64,000 bases of DNA. Origin: Methylocapsa sp. D3K7 (GTDB lineage: Bacteria; Pseudomonadota; Alphaproteobacteria; Rhizobiales; Beijerinckiaceae). Positions within the stretch are counted from its first letter, which is position 1. The number at the start of each line of letters is the position of its first letter. The notes under the pieces were generated by a model, which was not told the origin of the DNA, ran no database searches, and saw only the letters and a program-made list of their open reading frames with translations. The position numbers were made by a program, and so were the translations under genes. The stretch spans positions 1,612,001 to 1,676,000 of the forward strand of contig NZ_CP123229.1 of NCBI RefSeq assembly GCF_029855125.1, read 5' to 3'. Positions 1-10,592 of this stretch are shown here, one piece after another.

Positions 1-754
1 AAATCGTGCAGGCTGCCCAGGCCATTAGATAGGTTTTGTCCAACACCAACGAACCATAGCCATCGTAATAGGCTGATCGCATCCATTCGATTGCCTGAAG
101 AACGGGATTAAAACTCAAATAGTAGCGGGCAACTTCCGGCAAAGAATCGGGAACGAACATGACGCCCGACGAGATGTACAGGGAAATGATGATAAGCGCG
201 TAGCCCGTCATCCACCCGACGAAAGCCGTAGCGATGATCGCATTGATGATCCCCATGCCAAGGCCGAGCAGGACCGAAGCCCCAAAAGCGAAAGAGGCCT
301 GAGCGATGTCGCGCGGCATGAAGTCGACCTCACAAAACCATAGGATCAGGAAGAGCGAAGCCGTCATCATGCAAGCTCCGAGGATTTCAAGGAAAGCGCG
401 GGCCATGAGGACATCAGTAATTTTGACGACCGGAAAGACGATGAGAGGCCGGTTCAACACCAGCCCTATCATGATCCAGCGCGACATGTAGCTGAATGTC
501 ATGAAGGGCACGAGTCCGGTCGCAAAGAAGAGGATGGTACTGTTGCCGAATGGTGCTGTCCGGCCAAGGCTTGTATAGACTGTCAGCAGGACAAGAACAT
601 GGACGAGTGGCCACGCCACACTTGAGAAGAGAAAACCAAGGCCATTGCCGAAATAGCGGGTTTTGACGTCACGCAGCATCAGAGCGTAGATTACTTGCCC
701 CTGCGTACGGAGAACGTCTCCCAGCGAGATCGCACGGTTTTCCAGTTCGGGCAT
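1..754 (-). CDS. ABC-2 type polysaccharide export permease (KpsM/Wzm-like), partial
   Basis: The reading frame opens at an ATG (752-754, complement) with MPELENRAISLGDVL and runs off the window edge without a stop, so the C-terminus is missing. The roughly 250 residues visible hold several hydrophobic segments and an N-terminal cytoplasmic 'LMLRDVKTRYFGNGLGFLF' stretch typical of ABC-2 permeases that export capsule or O-antigen chains. Its partner is probably the KpsT-like ATPase at 10593, and the KpsE-like proteins at 3059 and 11278 would bridge the periplasm. The assignment to this family is confident; the exact polymer exported is inferred from neighbours. Confidence 0.85.
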   Translation of the reverse strand, partial: MPELENRAISLGDVLRTQGQVIYALMLRDVKTRYFGNGLGFLFSSVAWPLVHVLVLLTVYTSLGRTAPFGNSTILFFATGLVPFMTFSYMSRWIMIGLVLNRPLIVFPVVKITDVLMARAFLEILGACMMTASLFLILWFCEVDFMPRDIAQASFAFGASVLLGLGMGIINAIIATAFVGWMTGYALIIISLYISSGVMFVPDSLPEVARYYLSFNPVLQAIEWMRSAYYDGYGSLVLDKTYLMAWAACTI

Positions 755-926
755 CTGATTTCCTGGATATGGATGACGGCTTAACTTGCCATGGCAGTCA
801 ATACTAAAGACGTGACAAAATTTGCTGCTTATAGTTCTTCCAGTATCTTCCTGGAATGTGGCGGGATTTATGCGTTACTGCATATTTCCCTTCCCTTCAG
901 AATAAAATGCGGCGTGAAGCGCACGA

Positions 927-2999
927 TCAGCTCAGAGCTGTCTCCCGCCGGTAAAGAGACAGTCCCGGATGAAAATAAGGATCATCCCTTATCCAAGCGC
1001 GCCAGCGCGTTTGGAAGTGATGCCGCTGAGAAGCGTACGCGGCGAGGCGCCGGAAGGTGCCGCGGCCACGGCTGGCCGATTCATCGTGCAGCAAGCAAAC
1101 TTCCGGATCCAGGCGCGCGGACCAGCCCTGTTCGGCAAGTTTTAGACAAAGGTCGACATCATTGAGGTCGATGGGCAAATGAATGGCGTCAAATCCGCCG
1201 ACCCTTTCGAATTTCCATCGTTGGACGGCCAGGCAGGCCCCTGTCACCGCAGAAATTTCGTGCGGCACCAGATTGCGGGAAAGCCAGCCTGGCTCGCTGT
1301 CCAAAGCCCTCGAACCAAAGTGGCCGGCGTGTCCTCCCATACCTAAAACCACGCCAATATGTTGAATCCGCCCGTCACGATAAAGGAGCTTGCCCCCAAC
1401 AGCACCCACATCAGGCGCCACGGCATGGGCGACGAGACGCGTCAGCCAATCGTTCGAGAGAATTTGCGTGTCATTGTTGAGAAAAACCAAAATGTCGGCT
1501 GAGCTTTTCGCGGCGGCACTATTGCAAATCAAGGAGTAGTTAAAGGCGCCAGGGCATTCCACGATAGAAACCCTGGATTGACGCCGCAGCCCTTCAAAGA
1601 CACGCATAGTCCTTGGCTTGGTGCTTCCGTTATCGGCGATCAAGATCGAATAATTGTCATAGGAAGTCCGGTTGAGAATGCTGTCGATACAAAGGGTCAG
1701 CAGGCCGGCGCGATCCCGGGTGGGAATTATGATCGTCGCGCTCAACGGAGGAGAGCGTTGGCTTGATGGGCGTGAAACACGAGATTGGGGCGCTTGGGCG
1801 GAATTTCCAGGCGTGCGTGTGAGAAGGATCCGGCGCACCGAGCCTACCTCTTTGTCCTGCAATTTCGTCGTCACAGACAAGGGAATCTTGTTCTCCTGGA
1901 GAAATTGATTTTGCTCTTTCTCGGACGCGCCGGACAAAGCGTCCCTATTAACGAAAGCAGCGCGGCCCAGATAGGACTGCGTGATCGATAGCAAACGGCT
2001 CCAGCGCGGTTTCATAATTGGGGTGAGTGTCCCGGCGTTTGTCTGTTCTTCCTCGTCGGCATAAAGGAGCCGGCAGGCAGGAGAGCGATGCGCCTCCTCG
2101 GCGAGACATGCGAGCGCATGCGATGGGAATTCGTCCCCCGGCACGACCGAAGAGATAAAGCAGCGCTTCGGCAAAGACTGTAGGCAGGCCGCAGTCTTTT
2201 TTGGCGCGATCAACCGGATGCGTTGATCTTGAGGCAGGCTGATCGAGCCTTTCTCTGTTATGATAAGCAATAGCCAGCGCCGATAATGTTGCGCACGAAG
2301 GCTATTCCAAGTTTGCGCCAAGTCGGTAAGCGCTGCGCCGTCGGCTTTGACAATGATGACGATTTCGGCACCCTTCGACCAATCACAACGTGGTGCGTCA
2401 ATTCTCGCCAAGTCGACCGCCCGGGCGCGGAGATCACGCCATTCTTTGTAAAAATTGAACGGCGTAAAGGCCGTCGCCCAATTGAGATTGACTTCCGATT
2501 CCGGCTCCCAGCCGATCATTCTGGTGAAAAGGACGTTGCGCGCCAATAGCGGCTCTTGACCCCATCCCTTTGCCAAAAGGGACCAAGGAGAGCAGAGACG
2601 GATCGACTCGACCTCGAAATTAAAAGGACCAAGTCGATTTGCCGGGCTCACACTGGCCCGCACGGCGCGATCAGGAATCCGAACAACCCAAATACCAGCG
2701 CCCGCAACGGGGCCAGGAGCGAGCCGGTCGATGATCTCTCCATCGCTCGTCCAAAATCGAAAAATAGGCCGCACCGGATCGTCCCAAAGACTGGCCCGAT
2801 AGATGATCTCGACAAAAGCACCAGGTTGCAGATTGGGATGCGGTTGTATTTGAAGCCACGGCTCCGAACTTGTGGCGATGAAATAGCCGTCTCGTACTTC
2901 GACATCTCTTTCCGGACAGAGGACGATACGCTCCCCGTTGGCGTTCACCTTTGTCCGTGCGGGAAGGAGGCCCATATAGCTCACTCGCCACCTCGGCAC
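927..2999 (-). CDS. Large family 2 glycosyltransferase
   Basis: A 690-residue protein whose C-terminal part (about 410-640) is a GT2 domain: 'ATIIIPTRDRAGLLTLCIDS' opens the nucleotide-binding fold, 'ADNGS' follows, and 'LVFLNNDTQ' supplies the acidic metal-binding motif. The last part 'LNDVDLCLKLAEQGW' matches the ND-DxC element of rhamnosyl/galactosyl-type transferases. The N-terminal 400 residues are less conserved and may carry a second, degenerate transferase or carbohydrate-binding fold. It should add sugars to the exported polysaccharide in the cytoplasm. The start used is a GTG; an ATG eight codons further in (MGLLPARTK) is an alternative. Sugar specificity cannot be read from sequence. 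Confidence 0.8.
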   Translation of the reverse strand: MPRWRVSYMGLLPARTKVNANGERIVLCPERDVEVRDGYFIATSSEPWLQIQPHPNLQPGAFVEIIYRASLWDDPVRPIFRFWTSDGEIIDRLAPGPVAGAGIWVVRIPDRAVRASVSPANRLGPFNFEVESIRLCSPWSLLAKGWGQEPLLARNVLFTRMIGWEPESEVNLNWATAFTPFNFYKEWRDLRARAVDLARIDAPRCDWSKGAEIVIIVKADGAALTDLAQTWNSLRAQHYRRWLLLIITEKGSISLPQDQRIRLIAPKKTAACLQSLPKRCFISSVVPGDEFPSHALACLAEEAHRSPACRLLYADEEEQTNAGTLTPIMKPRWSRLLSITQSYLGRAAFVNRDALSGASEKEQNQFLQENKIPLSVTTKLQDKEVGSVRRILLTRTPGNSAQAPQSRVSRPSSQRSPPLSATIIIPTRDRAGLLTLCIDSILNRTSYDNYSILIADNGSTKPRTMRVFEGLRRQSRVSIVECPGAFNYSLICNSAAAKSSADILVFLNNDTQILSNDWLTRLVAHAVAPDVGAVGGKLLYRDGRIQHIGVVLGMGGHAGHFGSRALDSEPGWLSRNLVPHEISAVTGACLAVQRWKFERVGGFDAIHLPIDLNDVDLCLKLAEQGWSARLDPEVCLLHDESASRGRGTFRRLAAYASQRHHFQTRWRAWIRDDPYFHPGLSLYRRETALS

Positions 3000-3058
3000 G
3001 CCGGACTATGTCCGGTCCCGCTTAATTTTTCGAAAAGATGCGGCTGTCAAGGATTGTC

Positions 3059-4438
3059 TCAAAGACGATGGTCCTGGATCGACGCCCACGCCAATGCCCC
3101 GGTGCCCCAGACTATAAGTGATCCGATCGAGATAAGCGCAATGAAAGTAAACCGGAGCGGATAGGAATAATCTTGCGGCAGCCCTGGTGGCACGAAAACG
3201 GTTAGGTAGACGGTTTGGCGTTCCGCCGCGTGGCGGGCCCGATCGAGCCCGTCTCTTGCAAAAGTATACATAGTTTCCGCAAACTGGCGTTTAACCTCGA
3301 GTTCCTCGAAATGCACCAGCGAGTTTGCCAAATTGCGTCCCTCTGGACTGTTGCCCGCGAGTCGTGATCGCACTTGGGCGATTTGACCGTTGACGCTCTC
3401 AAGCCGCGTCTGCAACGAGGAGGTTCCAGGCGCATCCGAGGCGCCGGAGCCCTTCGTCACATATAATTCGCTTTCAATTTGGATCTTTTCGCTCATCAAC
3501 TGAACCAAAAGTTTGCCAGTCTGTTCCGCCAGTTTCTCGGGATCGATAAAGCCCTCCGCGTCACGGTAACGCGCAAGATCAACAAACACCGATCGCATTT
3601 GGCGATCGGTCTGGAGAACTTCTTCTTCCGCGCGGCGCATGGCATCTTCGCGTGCGCGCACCGACAACGAATTGACGAGTCGATCGCTTGATTTCAGGAT
3701 TGCTTGCGTCAGAGCCAGCGCATCATCTGGCCGGAAGGCGCGTACCTGCACCGTCACAATTCCAGAGCTGTTGTCGATATAGGTCGAAACCATCTTCAAC
3801 CAATAATCGCGCAAATCCTCGCGCGACGGATTTGAGTTCAGCCGTGCCCAGAAATCAGCTCCGGGCCGACGGAATGTCGCGCCTATATCTATTATCCCGA
3901 AGAGGTCGTTGATGATCGTCGGGCTGCGAATATAACTGGCGACGATTTCGGCATCTTGTGAGGCAAGATTAGGGAGATTGCCCGCGCCCGCGCTCGCGGG
4001 CGTCAAAACACTTTGAAGCTTGTCCTTTTCCTTGTCTTGAGAAGACAAAGCGTCCTGCTCCACCGGGCGCACGGCAAAGCGCGTCTCCGAGGTGAATTGA
4101 TCCGAGGCGATGAATATCAGATAAACCGCTGATATCACAGCCGGAGCCAAGACCACCAGGAAAAAGCTTAAAAGAGCAGGGGAAGGTTTGCGCCATGCGA
4201 CAGGGCGTTCTTCGACAATAATCGTCCCGTCGGTCCCCGTTTGAGCCCGCGTTAAACTTCGATTGGGGATATGCCTGCGCAGCGGTTCGAGAACGCGCCG
4301 GATAAAAAGCGAAGGGAGGTTGGTCGAGGGAAGCGCTGGCGCCAGCCCGGTCCGTTCCTCTTGGGTATCAGGTCCAATCATTGCATCAACCGTACCAGGA
4401 GGGAAGGGACGGGTCCGTTCCCCGTCTGCGGAAATCAC
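3059..4438 (-). CDS. Capsule polysaccharide export inner-membrane protein (KpsE/CtrB/BexC family), copy 1
   Basis: A 459-residue polysaccharide co-polymerase-like protein. One transmembrane segment lies near residues 90-110 ('LLSFFLVVLAPAVISAVYLI'), followed by the family's 'SDQFTSETRFAVRP' motif. A long periplasmic coiled-coil region (about 250-400) follows, then a C-terminal membrane segment near 430-455. This two-TM layout with a large periplasmic domain fits proteins that link the ABC exporter to an outer-membrane polysaccharide channel. The start is a GTG; an ATG at 4381 is possible. A second, related adaptor is encoded at 11278. No outer-membrane Wza/KpsD partner is visible in the window. 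Confidence 0.85.
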   Translation of the reverse strand: MISADGERTRPFPPGTVDAMIGPDTQEERTGLAPALPSTNLPSLFIRRVLEPLRRHIPNRSLTRAQTGTDGTIIVEERPVAWRKPSPALLSFFLVVLAPAVISAVYLIFIASDQFTSETRFAVRPVEQDALSSQDKEKDKLQSVLTPASAGAGNLPNLASQDAEIVASYIRSPTIINDLFGIIDIGATFRRPGADFWARLNSNPSREDLRDYWLKMVSTYIDNSSGIVTVQVRAFRPDDALALTQAILKSSDRLVNSLSVRAREDAMRRAEEEVLQTDRQMRSVFVDLARYRDAEGFIDPEKLAEQTGKLLVQLMSEKIQIESELYVTKGSGASDAPGTSSLQTRLESVNGQIAQVRSRLAGNSPEGRNLANSLVHFEELEVKRQFAETMYTFARDGLDRARHAAERQTVYLTVFVPPGLPQDYSYPLRFTFIALISIGSLIVWGTGALAWASIQDHRL

Positions 4439-4568
4439 GACACGCGCGACAAAGCGCCATAGGCTTCCTGCTGTCAGCGCGCCGGAACATTAGCCATTAA
4501 AGCTTGTGCGACCTGGGTGTAGAAGGGCGTCCGCCCTTTGTCTCCATCCTCGTGCGAGAGCTGTGATA

Positions 4569-5657
4569 CTAAACGCCACCTTCACAGGGACTTATTTTGG
4601 CGTAAGCTGTGGCCATTTGATGGTAAAGTTCCAAATCTTTTTCAAGAATGCCTTCAACCAATCGAATCTTACGCAACTTTTCTCCCACCTCGCTCACTCG
4701 ATGGTATTCATCGAGCGTGGGAAGGTCCGCTGTATCGACGCCAATCAAATCGGCGATGGCGGCTAAAAAATGGCCAATATCGGCGCGAAGCCCGACAACT
4801 TTGAAGCTAGAAAGCGCCTCAAGCGCCGCCGCGACACTCCCTAAATTGGGCATCTGATCGGGAGTGTTTGACGTCAGCTGCCGAACCAAGGGATTTGAAA
4901 GCACCGACATGACCGAATTTGGCAGCCGCCGAAAGAAGCGCTTCAGTTCATTTTCTTCGAAAGTTTGCAATTCGGCCGCATAAGCGATGGTCTCCTCAAA
5001 GGTTAGCGCATCGCGGGCGCCAAGAAGTTGCTCCCCCCCATCCCCGATCATGTTGAGGAGGAGAAGGCGCTCGGCTAATTCATCAAATGGATCTCTGACC
5101 AACGCAACTGTCGTTAGACCTTTTTCCAGATAGAACTCATAGTTCTGATAAAGAAGACGCCCGCTTACATATAATGAAATGCAATTATTAAGACAAAAAA
5201 CTTGCGTAGAGGTCTCTCTACCGTAACGATCGATACCCTTATACCAATATCTGAACTTATGAGATAAAGAATCATCCAACCGCCATAAGGGTAATAGATG
5301 GGTCTCGAGGCGAAGAATATTCAAATCCAGGACAGTTCCAACGGGCCGCCGCCGGTATATCAGGATGCCCGTCTCGGCGTCTGAGAGTTCCAAGTCTTCT
5401 AAACCGGCAAGTCCTGGAATATGCGTTTCATTGATTGTAAATCCGCATTGGCCTGTTGCATGGCGCCCGGCCACAACGAGCGATTCCCTGACTTCGCTTG
5501 TCTCCAATGTTAATAAGTCGCTTCCCCGCCGGCGGACCGTAATCCTCGGTAGCTCAGAGAAGGAGTCCGGAACGAAGTACCCTGTGAGATGCGAACCGGT
5601 ATCGGTTTCGACGTTGAAAAGCATGCGTCTATCGAGACCGTGAACCGCACGGCACAC
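4569..5657 (-). CDS. Uncharacterised capsule-locus protein
   Basis: A 362-residue soluble protein that I do not recognise. It has no signal peptide, no membrane segment and no obvious Walker or Rossmann motif. The N-terminal half is rich in beta-like stretches ('VLDLNILRLETHLLPLW'). The middle contains 'VALVRDPFDELAERLLLLNM', which recalls the arginine-aspartate-proline pattern seen in sulfotransferase-like sugar-modifying enzymes, but this is weak. An in-frame TAA just upstream forces a start at the GTG (5657) or the internal ATG (5624, MLFNVETDT). It sits between the KpsE-like gene and rmlA on the same strand, so a role in making or modifying the polysaccharide is inferred only from position. 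Confidence 0.6.
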   Translation of the reverse strand: MCRAVHGLDRRMLFNVETDTGSHLTGYFVPDSFSELPRITVRRRGSDLLTLETSEVRESLVVAGRHATGQCGFTINETHIPGLAGLEDLELSDAETGILIYRRRPVGTVLDLNILRLETHLLPLWRLDDSLSHKFRYWYKGIDRYGRETSTQVFCLNNCISLYVSGRLLYQNYEFYLEKGLTTVALVRDPFDELAERLLLLNMIGDGGEQLLGARDALTFEETIAYAAELQTFEENELKRFFRRLPNSVMSVLSNPLVRQLTSNTPDQMPNLGSVAAALEALSSFKVVGLRADIGHFLAAIADLIGVDTADLPTLDEYHRVSEVGEKLRKIRLVEGILEKDLELYHQMATAYAKISPCEGGV

Positions 5658-5919
5658 GCCGTTTTAAGCTGGAAACGCATTGGCGCGAGCATACGGAGAC
5701 GGCGGGCTTTCCGTTGTAGCCGGTATTTTGTTCGTCACACGCCGGTTGAAAATTGCTCATGGCTTTTGCGTGGTGAGTGAAGGCTCGAGTGCTTTCCGAT
5801 CAAGTGGCTACCACCGATAAACGAATCACCCAAGCCCGCTAACTGAGAGCGTGCCGGAATTATGTAAAGCAATATTCATTCCCGGAAAGTCTATGACCAA
5901 TCATCATATCTACCTTAAG

Positions 5920-6813
5920 TCAGCGGTCCTGATCCAACAAGCCGCGGTCGGCTTCAGCTAGTTTTGCAAGATAATTGCCATAGCCGGATTTGCCATAACG
6001 ATCGGCGCTCTCAAGGAGACGATCACGGGTTATGTAGCCCTTGAAATAGGCGATCTCTTCCGGGCAAGACATCTTGAGCCCCTGCCGCCGCTCGAGAATT
6101 TCGACATATTGGGCAGCTTCAAGGAGGCTATCGTGCGTGCCCGTATCGAGCCAAGTAAAGCCACGCCCCATGATCTTCACGGCGAGTTCATGACGTTCCA
6201 TGTACGCCCGATTGACGTCGGTAATTTCAAGCTCGCCACGCGAAGAAGGTTTGATGGCGGCGGCAATATCGAGGACGGAATTGTCGTAACAATAAAGGCC
6301 GGTGACCGCCAAGTCGGAGCGAGGAGCGGACGGTTTTTCCTCGATCGAGATCGCGTCCCCCCGCGCGTCGATTTCGACGACGCCATAGCGGGCGGGATCG
6401 GCCACTCTATAGCCGAAGATCGTCGCTCCGTTCCTCTTTGAAGCCGCCGCCTGAAGAAGGGCCGGCAGACCGTGGCCGTAAAAAATATTATCGCCAAGAA
6501 TGAGCGCGACGCGATCACGATCGACAAAATCACGGCCGACGATGAAGGCTTCGGCAAGCCCGCGCGGTTCGTCCTGAACCGCATAAGTGAACTTGATGCC
6601 AAGCAGGCTGCCGTCGCCCAAAAGCTGCTGAAATGCCGACTGGTCCTGCTTCGTCGTGATAATCAGAATGTCGCGGATGTCCGCCAACATCAGTGTGCTC
6701 AAGGGGTAATAGATCATCGGCTTATCGTAGACCGGCAGCAATTGCTTCGAAATCACCAGGGTCAGCGGATAAAGCCGCGTGCCGGTGCCGCCCGCGAGGA
6801 TGATCCCTTTCAC
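5920..6813 (-). CDS. rmlA: Glucose-1-phosphate thymidylyltransferase
   Basis: RmlA converts glucose-1-phosphate and dTTP to dTDP-glucose, the first step to dTDP-L-rhamnose. The 297-residue length is normal. The nucleotide-binding signature '[11 protein letters not shown]' is at residues 7-17, '[16 protein letters not shown]' follows, and '[13 protein letters not shown]' and 'ILGDNIFYG' mark the active site. The start is a GTG that overlaps the rmlD stop by four bases (GTGA), showing translational coupling at the end of the rmlC-rmlB-rmlD-rmlA operon. Confidence 0.97.
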   Translation of the reverse strand: MKGIILAGGTGTRLYPLTLVISKQLLPVYDKPMIYYPLSTLMLADIRDILIITTKQDQSAFQQLLGDGSLLGIKFTYAVQDEPRGLAEAFIVGRDFVDRDRVALILGDNIFYGHGLPALLQAAASKRNGATIFGYRVADPARYGVVEIDARGDAISIEEKPSAPRSDLAVTGLYCYDNSVLDIAAAIKPSSRGELEITDVNRAYMERHELAVKIMGRGFTWLDTGTHDSLLEAAQYVEILERRQGLKMSCPEEIAYFKGYITRDRLLESADRYGKSGYGNYLAKLAEADRGLLDQDR

Positions 6814-7706
6814 GGTAAAGGCTCCGGCTGTTCGAGAAGACAGGCAACCGTTTCAGCCGTCCGCGTCTGCCAAGCTTGCGCCCTATATCCGTAGGTCGTG
6901 GAAAAGAGATTGCTATCGAGCTCGGAATTGGCTGGCCTGCGTGCCCGCGTCGGATAGTCGGCCGTAGTGATCGCCTCGACCGCAGGCTTGCAGCCCGTCG
7001 TTTTGGCCTGAGCCGCGACAATCCGTTCGGCAAAACCGTGCCAAGAAGTCGCCCCGGAACCGGCAAAATGATAGGTGCCCCAGACGGTACGGCTGGCGGT
7101 TATCGCCCGATCGATCGCAAGCACCGCCTCCACAATGTCCACAGTGGAGGTTGGACAGCCATGTTGATCGGCCACAACGCGCAGGCGGTCGCAGTTGCGC
7201 GCAAGTCGCAGCATGGTTTTCAGGAAATTGTTGCCGAACAGGCCGAACACCCAAGCGGTGCGCAAGATGACATGCCGCCGTGCCGCAGAACGCACCTTGG
7301 CCTCGCCTTCCGCCTTTGTCTTGCCGTAGACGCCGATCGGCGCGATTGGATCGGTTTCGACATAGGGTTTGGTTTTCGTTCCGTCGAAAACATAATCGGT
7401 TGAAACGTGGATGACCGGCACACCGGCCGCCGCCGCCGCACCGGCGACGTTCCCGGCACCTTCTGCGTTGATTGCCGCGGCCACCGCCGGTTCGCTCTCG
7501 GCTCTATCGACTGCCGTATAAGCGGCTGCATTGAGGATGAGACGCGGGGTCACGGCAGCCACCGCGCGGGCAACAGCCACGGCGTCGGTAATGTCGGCCT
7601 CGGCACGGGTAAGTCCGACCGCTTCAATCTCCCGGGCCTCGGCGAGTTTCAGCATCTCGCGCCCGAGTTGTCCCGCAGCACCAAAAACCAAAATTGGCCG
7701 GCTCAT
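6810..7706 (-). CDS. rmlD: dTDP-4-dehydrorhamnose reductase
   Basis: RmlD performs the last NAD(P)H-dependent step of dTDP-L-rhamnose synthesis. I chose the start at [15 protein letters not shown] because it places the Rossmann motif 'GAAGQLG' at the N-terminus as in the family and overlaps the rmlB stop by four bases (ATGA). The SDR catalytic pair is seen in 'YGKTKAEGE', and 'STDYVFDG' is the conserved Ser/Thr-Asp-Tyr region. The protein is about 298 residues, the usual length. Confidence 0.96.
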   Translation of the reverse strand: MSRPILVFGAAGQLGREMLKLAEAREIEAVGLTRAEADITDAVAVARAVAAVTPRLILNAAAYTAVDRAESEPAVAAAINAEGAGNVAGAAAAAGVPVIHVSTDYVFDGTKTKPYVETDPIAPIGVYGKTKAEGEAKVRSAARRHVILRTAWVFGLFGNNFLKTMLRLARNCDRLRVVADQHGCPTSTVDIVEAVLAIDRAITASRTVWGTYHFAGSGATSWHGFAERIVAAQAKTTGCKPAVEAITTADYPTRARRPANSELDSNLFSTTYGYRAQAWQTRTAETVACLLEQPEPLP

Positions 7707-8782
7707 GCGACTTGCCCAAATTTCGCCTGCCCAAGCCGTTCGCCACGGTAAGCGCCGGAGCGGATACGCTGCCACCAAGACGGATTGTCGGCATACCAGC
7801 GAACCGTCTTAGCCAGGCCGCTGGCGAAGCTCTCGCGCGGCTCCCAGCCGAGATCGCGTTTTATCTTCGAAGCATCGATCGCATAGCGCTTGTCATGACC
7901 GGGGCGGTCGGCAACGAAAGCGATGAGACCTGCCCTTGGGCCTATCTTCGCGTCGGGGGAAAGTTCATCGACGAGCCCGCAAATTGCCTCGACGACTTGG
8001 AGATTGCTCCGTTCGCTCCAGCCGCCGACATTATAGCAGCCGCCCGGCACACCCCGCTCAGCGATTGCGACGAGCGCGCCGGCATGGTCCTCGACGTAGA
8101 GCCAGTCGCGGATGTTGCCGCCATCGCCATAGACCGAAATCTTCTTGCCTTCGAGCGCGTTTAGGATCGTGAGCGGGATCAGCTTTTCAGGAAAATGATA
8201 GGGCCCGTAATTGTTCGAGCAATTCGAGCATACCGTGGGCAGTCCATAGGTCTGATGCCAGGCGCGCACCAGATGATCGGAAGCGGCTTTGGAGGCGGAG
8301 TAAGGGGAGTTGGGCCGATAGGGGCTCGTCTCGAGAAAATAGCTATCAGCGCCGAGCGAGCCGAAAACTTCGTCGGTCGAGACGTGATGAAAACGAAAGT
8401 GCGTCTTTCTTTGGCTGGATAGCCCCTGCCAATACTCCCGCGCTGCCTCGAGCATGACGAATGAGCCGCCGACATTGGTGTCGATGAAGGCCGCCGGACC
8501 ATCGATCGAACGGTCGACATGACTTTCCGCGGCGAGATGCATTACGACATCGGGCCGGAATTGTTCGAGGATCGCGCGCACAGCCGGAGCATCGCAAATA
8601 TCCGCCTGCGTAAACCGGTAACGCGGCTCCTTCGCCACGCTCGCGAGATTGTCGAGGTTGCCCGCATAGGTGAGTTTGTCGAGGACACAGACCTCATGTC
8701 CGGTGGCCTGAATAAGGTGGCGCACCACCGCGGAGCCAATAAAACCGGCGCCACCGGTTACGAGAAATCGCTTGCTGGTCAC
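7703..8782 (-). CDS. rmlB: dTDP-glucose 4,6-dehydratase
   Basis: RmlB dehydrates dTDP-glucose to the 4-keto-6-deoxy sugar. The Rossmann motif '[10 protein letters not shown]' is at the N-terminus, '[10 protein letters not shown]' carries the catalytic Thr-Asp-Glu triad, and '[15 protein letters not shown]' carries the YxxxK pair. The GTG at 8782 is preferred over an in-frame ATG 27 bases upstream, because a GAGGGGA ribosome-binding site lies four bases before it and it leaves a 7-base gap to rmlC. About 359 residues, normal for the family. Confidence 0.96.
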   Translation of the reverse strand: MTSKRFLVTGGAGFIGSAVVRHLIQATGHEVCVLDKLTYAGNLDNLASVAKEPRYRFTQADICDAPAVRAILEQFRPDVVMHLAAESHVDRSIDGPAAFIDTNVGGSFVMLEAAREYWQGLSSQRKTHFRFHHVSTDEVFGSLGADSYFLETSPYRPNSPYSASKAASDHLVRAWHQTYGLPTVCSNCSNNYGPYHFPEKLIPLTILNALEGKKISVYGDGGNIRDWLYVEDHAGALVAIAERGVPGGCYNVGGWSERSNLQVVEAICGLVDELSPDAKIGPRAGLIAFVADRPGHDKRYAIDASKIKRDLGWEPRESFASGLAKTVRWYADNPSWWQRIRSGAYRGERLGQAKFGQVA

Positions 8783-8789
8783 AGTCCCC

Positions 8790-9350
8790 TCACGCGAATG
8801 GTGAAACAAATGTCTTGAACGAGGGTAGCTTGGCGTCCTTGTCGGAGACGGTCACCTCGTCGGGATCGACTGGCCACGCGATACCAAGGCCTGGATCGTC
8901 CCAGCGGAATCCCGCATCGCAGGAAGGGGCATAGAACCGGTCGACTTTATAGGCAATCTCGGTATCCGGTTCGAGCGTGCAGAACCCATGAGCAAAACCT
9001 TCCGGCAAAAAGAGTTGCTCGCCCCCCGCTGCTGTCAATGTGATCGTGAAGGACTGCCCGTAAGTCGCGCTGCCGCAGCGTAAATCGATGACGACATCGA
9101 AAATCGATCCACGCAACACTCTCACCAGTTTGCTTTGCGGCTCCGGGGGAATTTGAAAATGGAGGCCTCTGATCGTGCCGCGCCGGGCCGAACCCGACTG
9201 GTTGTCCTGGACAAAAACGCAAGATATGCCGGCCTCCGCATAAATTCGCTGATTGTAGGTTTCCGTGAAATAACCGCGGGCATCGGCGAACTTTTCCGGC
9301 CGGCAGAGAATGAGGCCTTGAATGCCAAATCTCTCAAATTTCAAATCCAT
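8790..9350 (-). CDS. rmlC: dTDP-4-dehydrorhamnose 3,5-epimerase
   Basis: RmlC epimerises C3 and C5 of dTDP-4-keto-6-deoxyglucose. The cupin core is recognisable: '[11 protein letters not shown]' with the catalytic His, '[14 protein letters not shown]', '[14 protein letters not shown]', and '[18 protein letters not shown]' near the C-terminus. The start MDLKFERFG was chosen for length (186 residues) and an AAGGGCG ribosome-binding site just upstream. It is the first gene of the rml operon, 35 bases after the methyltransferase gene. Confidence 0.96.
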   Translation of the reverse strand: MDLKFERFGIQGLILCRPEKFADARGYFTETYNQRIYAEAGISCVFVQDNQSGSARRGTIRGLHFQIPPEPQSKLVRVLRGSIFDVVIDLRCGSATYGQSFTITLTAAGGEQLFLPEGFAHGFCTLEPDTEIAYKVDRFYAPSCDAGFRWDDPGLGIAWPVDPDEVTVSDKDAKLPSFKTFVSPFA

Positions 9351-9385
9351 GCTGACGCCCTTCTTGCACAGCACCGCATTTTGGA

Positions 9386-10312
9386 TCACACCCGAACCGC
9401 GACAAAGCAGGCGGCCGGTCCATTGGCATGGTCGGGCTGTTCAAACCCCAAGGTCAAATGATAGCCGTTTTGTTCAAGGAGCGCAGAAACCTGAGGAAGT
9501 TCCAGCCACACGGAATTTCCATGAATTCCGCCACAGAAAGTACCAGAATGTGACATGCTGCCATAACTGCGGACGTGATAAGTAAGATGCGCGCCTTTGT
9601 ATTCCCGCTCGATGGTTTCTCGCGTAAAATGACTTCTCCGCATATCTGTAATGGGCATGGCCGCATCATCGAAAAAATGACTCCATACAAAAATGCGGTC
9701 CGTGAGACGCATCAAGTCAAGCAACGCCAAGAGCGGATCCATGAGATGATATAGAACCCCGCTCGCGACGATAAGGTCGAAACGTTCTTGGGTGTCACTC
9801 AAAAACCGTTCAAAATTTCCAAGTGTGAAATGTGCCCGCTCAAGGCGAAAAATTTCTTTGATAACGAGACATTTTAGATAACAGATCGCGTTGGCCTCGA
9901 TCGCCGTGATGGAGGCCGCGCCTTTCGCGTGTAACATTGAAGTATGTGCGGCTTCGAGAGGTCCCAACTCGAGAACATTCCATCCTTCGATCCCGCCAAT
10001 CTGATCGAACAGCCAACTCAGACGGGCGTCGGCGAAAAGGGGCAAATTTCCTGTGACTTTGCCTTCAACAGGAATATGCGACGACCAAGTATTGGAAAAA
10101 AGCGCCAGTCCAGCCTCGGCCGAAGGATAATTATCAATATAATAGTCATTAAGGCAAGTATTTCGAAGATCCTCAAATAGATCTCTGCGCTTTTTTGGAG
10201 GCTTCGAGGGTTCTACAAAAGTGCGATTAAGTAACTCCCTTACCCCCTCAATTATAGATGGCCTTCTAATCGATCGCATCCAAGTCGCACTTTCTGTATT
10301 CAGATTTGTCAA
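9386..10312 (-). CDS. SAM-dependent methyltransferase of the polysaccharide locus
   Basis: A 308-residue class I methyltransferase. 'NVLELGPLEAAHTSML' is motif I of the SAM-binding fold (about residues 113-128), 'ITAIEANAICYLKC' supplies the acidic residue that binds the ribose, and 'FDLIVASGVLYHLMDPL' is motif IV. It lies directly upstream of rmlC on the same strand, so methylation of rhamnose or another polymer sugar is a reasonable inference, though not provable here. The start is a TTG; an ATG at 10279 (MRSIRRPS) is an alternative. Confidence 0.75.
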   Translation of the reverse strand: MTNLNTESATWMRSIRRPSIIEGVRELLNRTFVEPSKPPKKRRDLFEDLRNTCLNDYYIDNYPSAEAGLALFSNTWSSHIPVEGKVTGNLPLFADARLSWLFDQIGGIEGWNVLELGPLEAAHTSMLHAKGAASITAIEANAICYLKCLVIKEIFRLERAHFTLGNFERFLSDTQERFDLIVASGVLYHLMDPLLALLDLMRLTDRIFVWSHFFDDAAMPITDMRRSHFTRETIEREYKGAHLTYHVRSYGSMSHSGTFCGGIHGNSVWLELPQVSALLEQNGYHLTLGFEQPDHANGPAACFVAVRV

Positions 10313-10592
10313 TCCTGAGCCGGTATTTTGGCGGATTTAATGACCATTGTCCGGCGCACGCTATGCTGAGCCGACAGTTTTTGTATAAGCTTTCAGAAAA
10401 ACAAGGAGATGAATCGCAAAAATATCGCCATAATCTTAACTTAAAATGTCTTTGTTGTCAGTGACACGGTAAAAAAATCATCGGACACCATTAGCGTTGA
10501 ACTTTATGAGGGAACCTCGTCCGGCATAAGACGACGAGTGCCCGGCCATCGCGGAGGCTTAAAATAAATCCTTCAAAACAGCGGTGGCTGCT

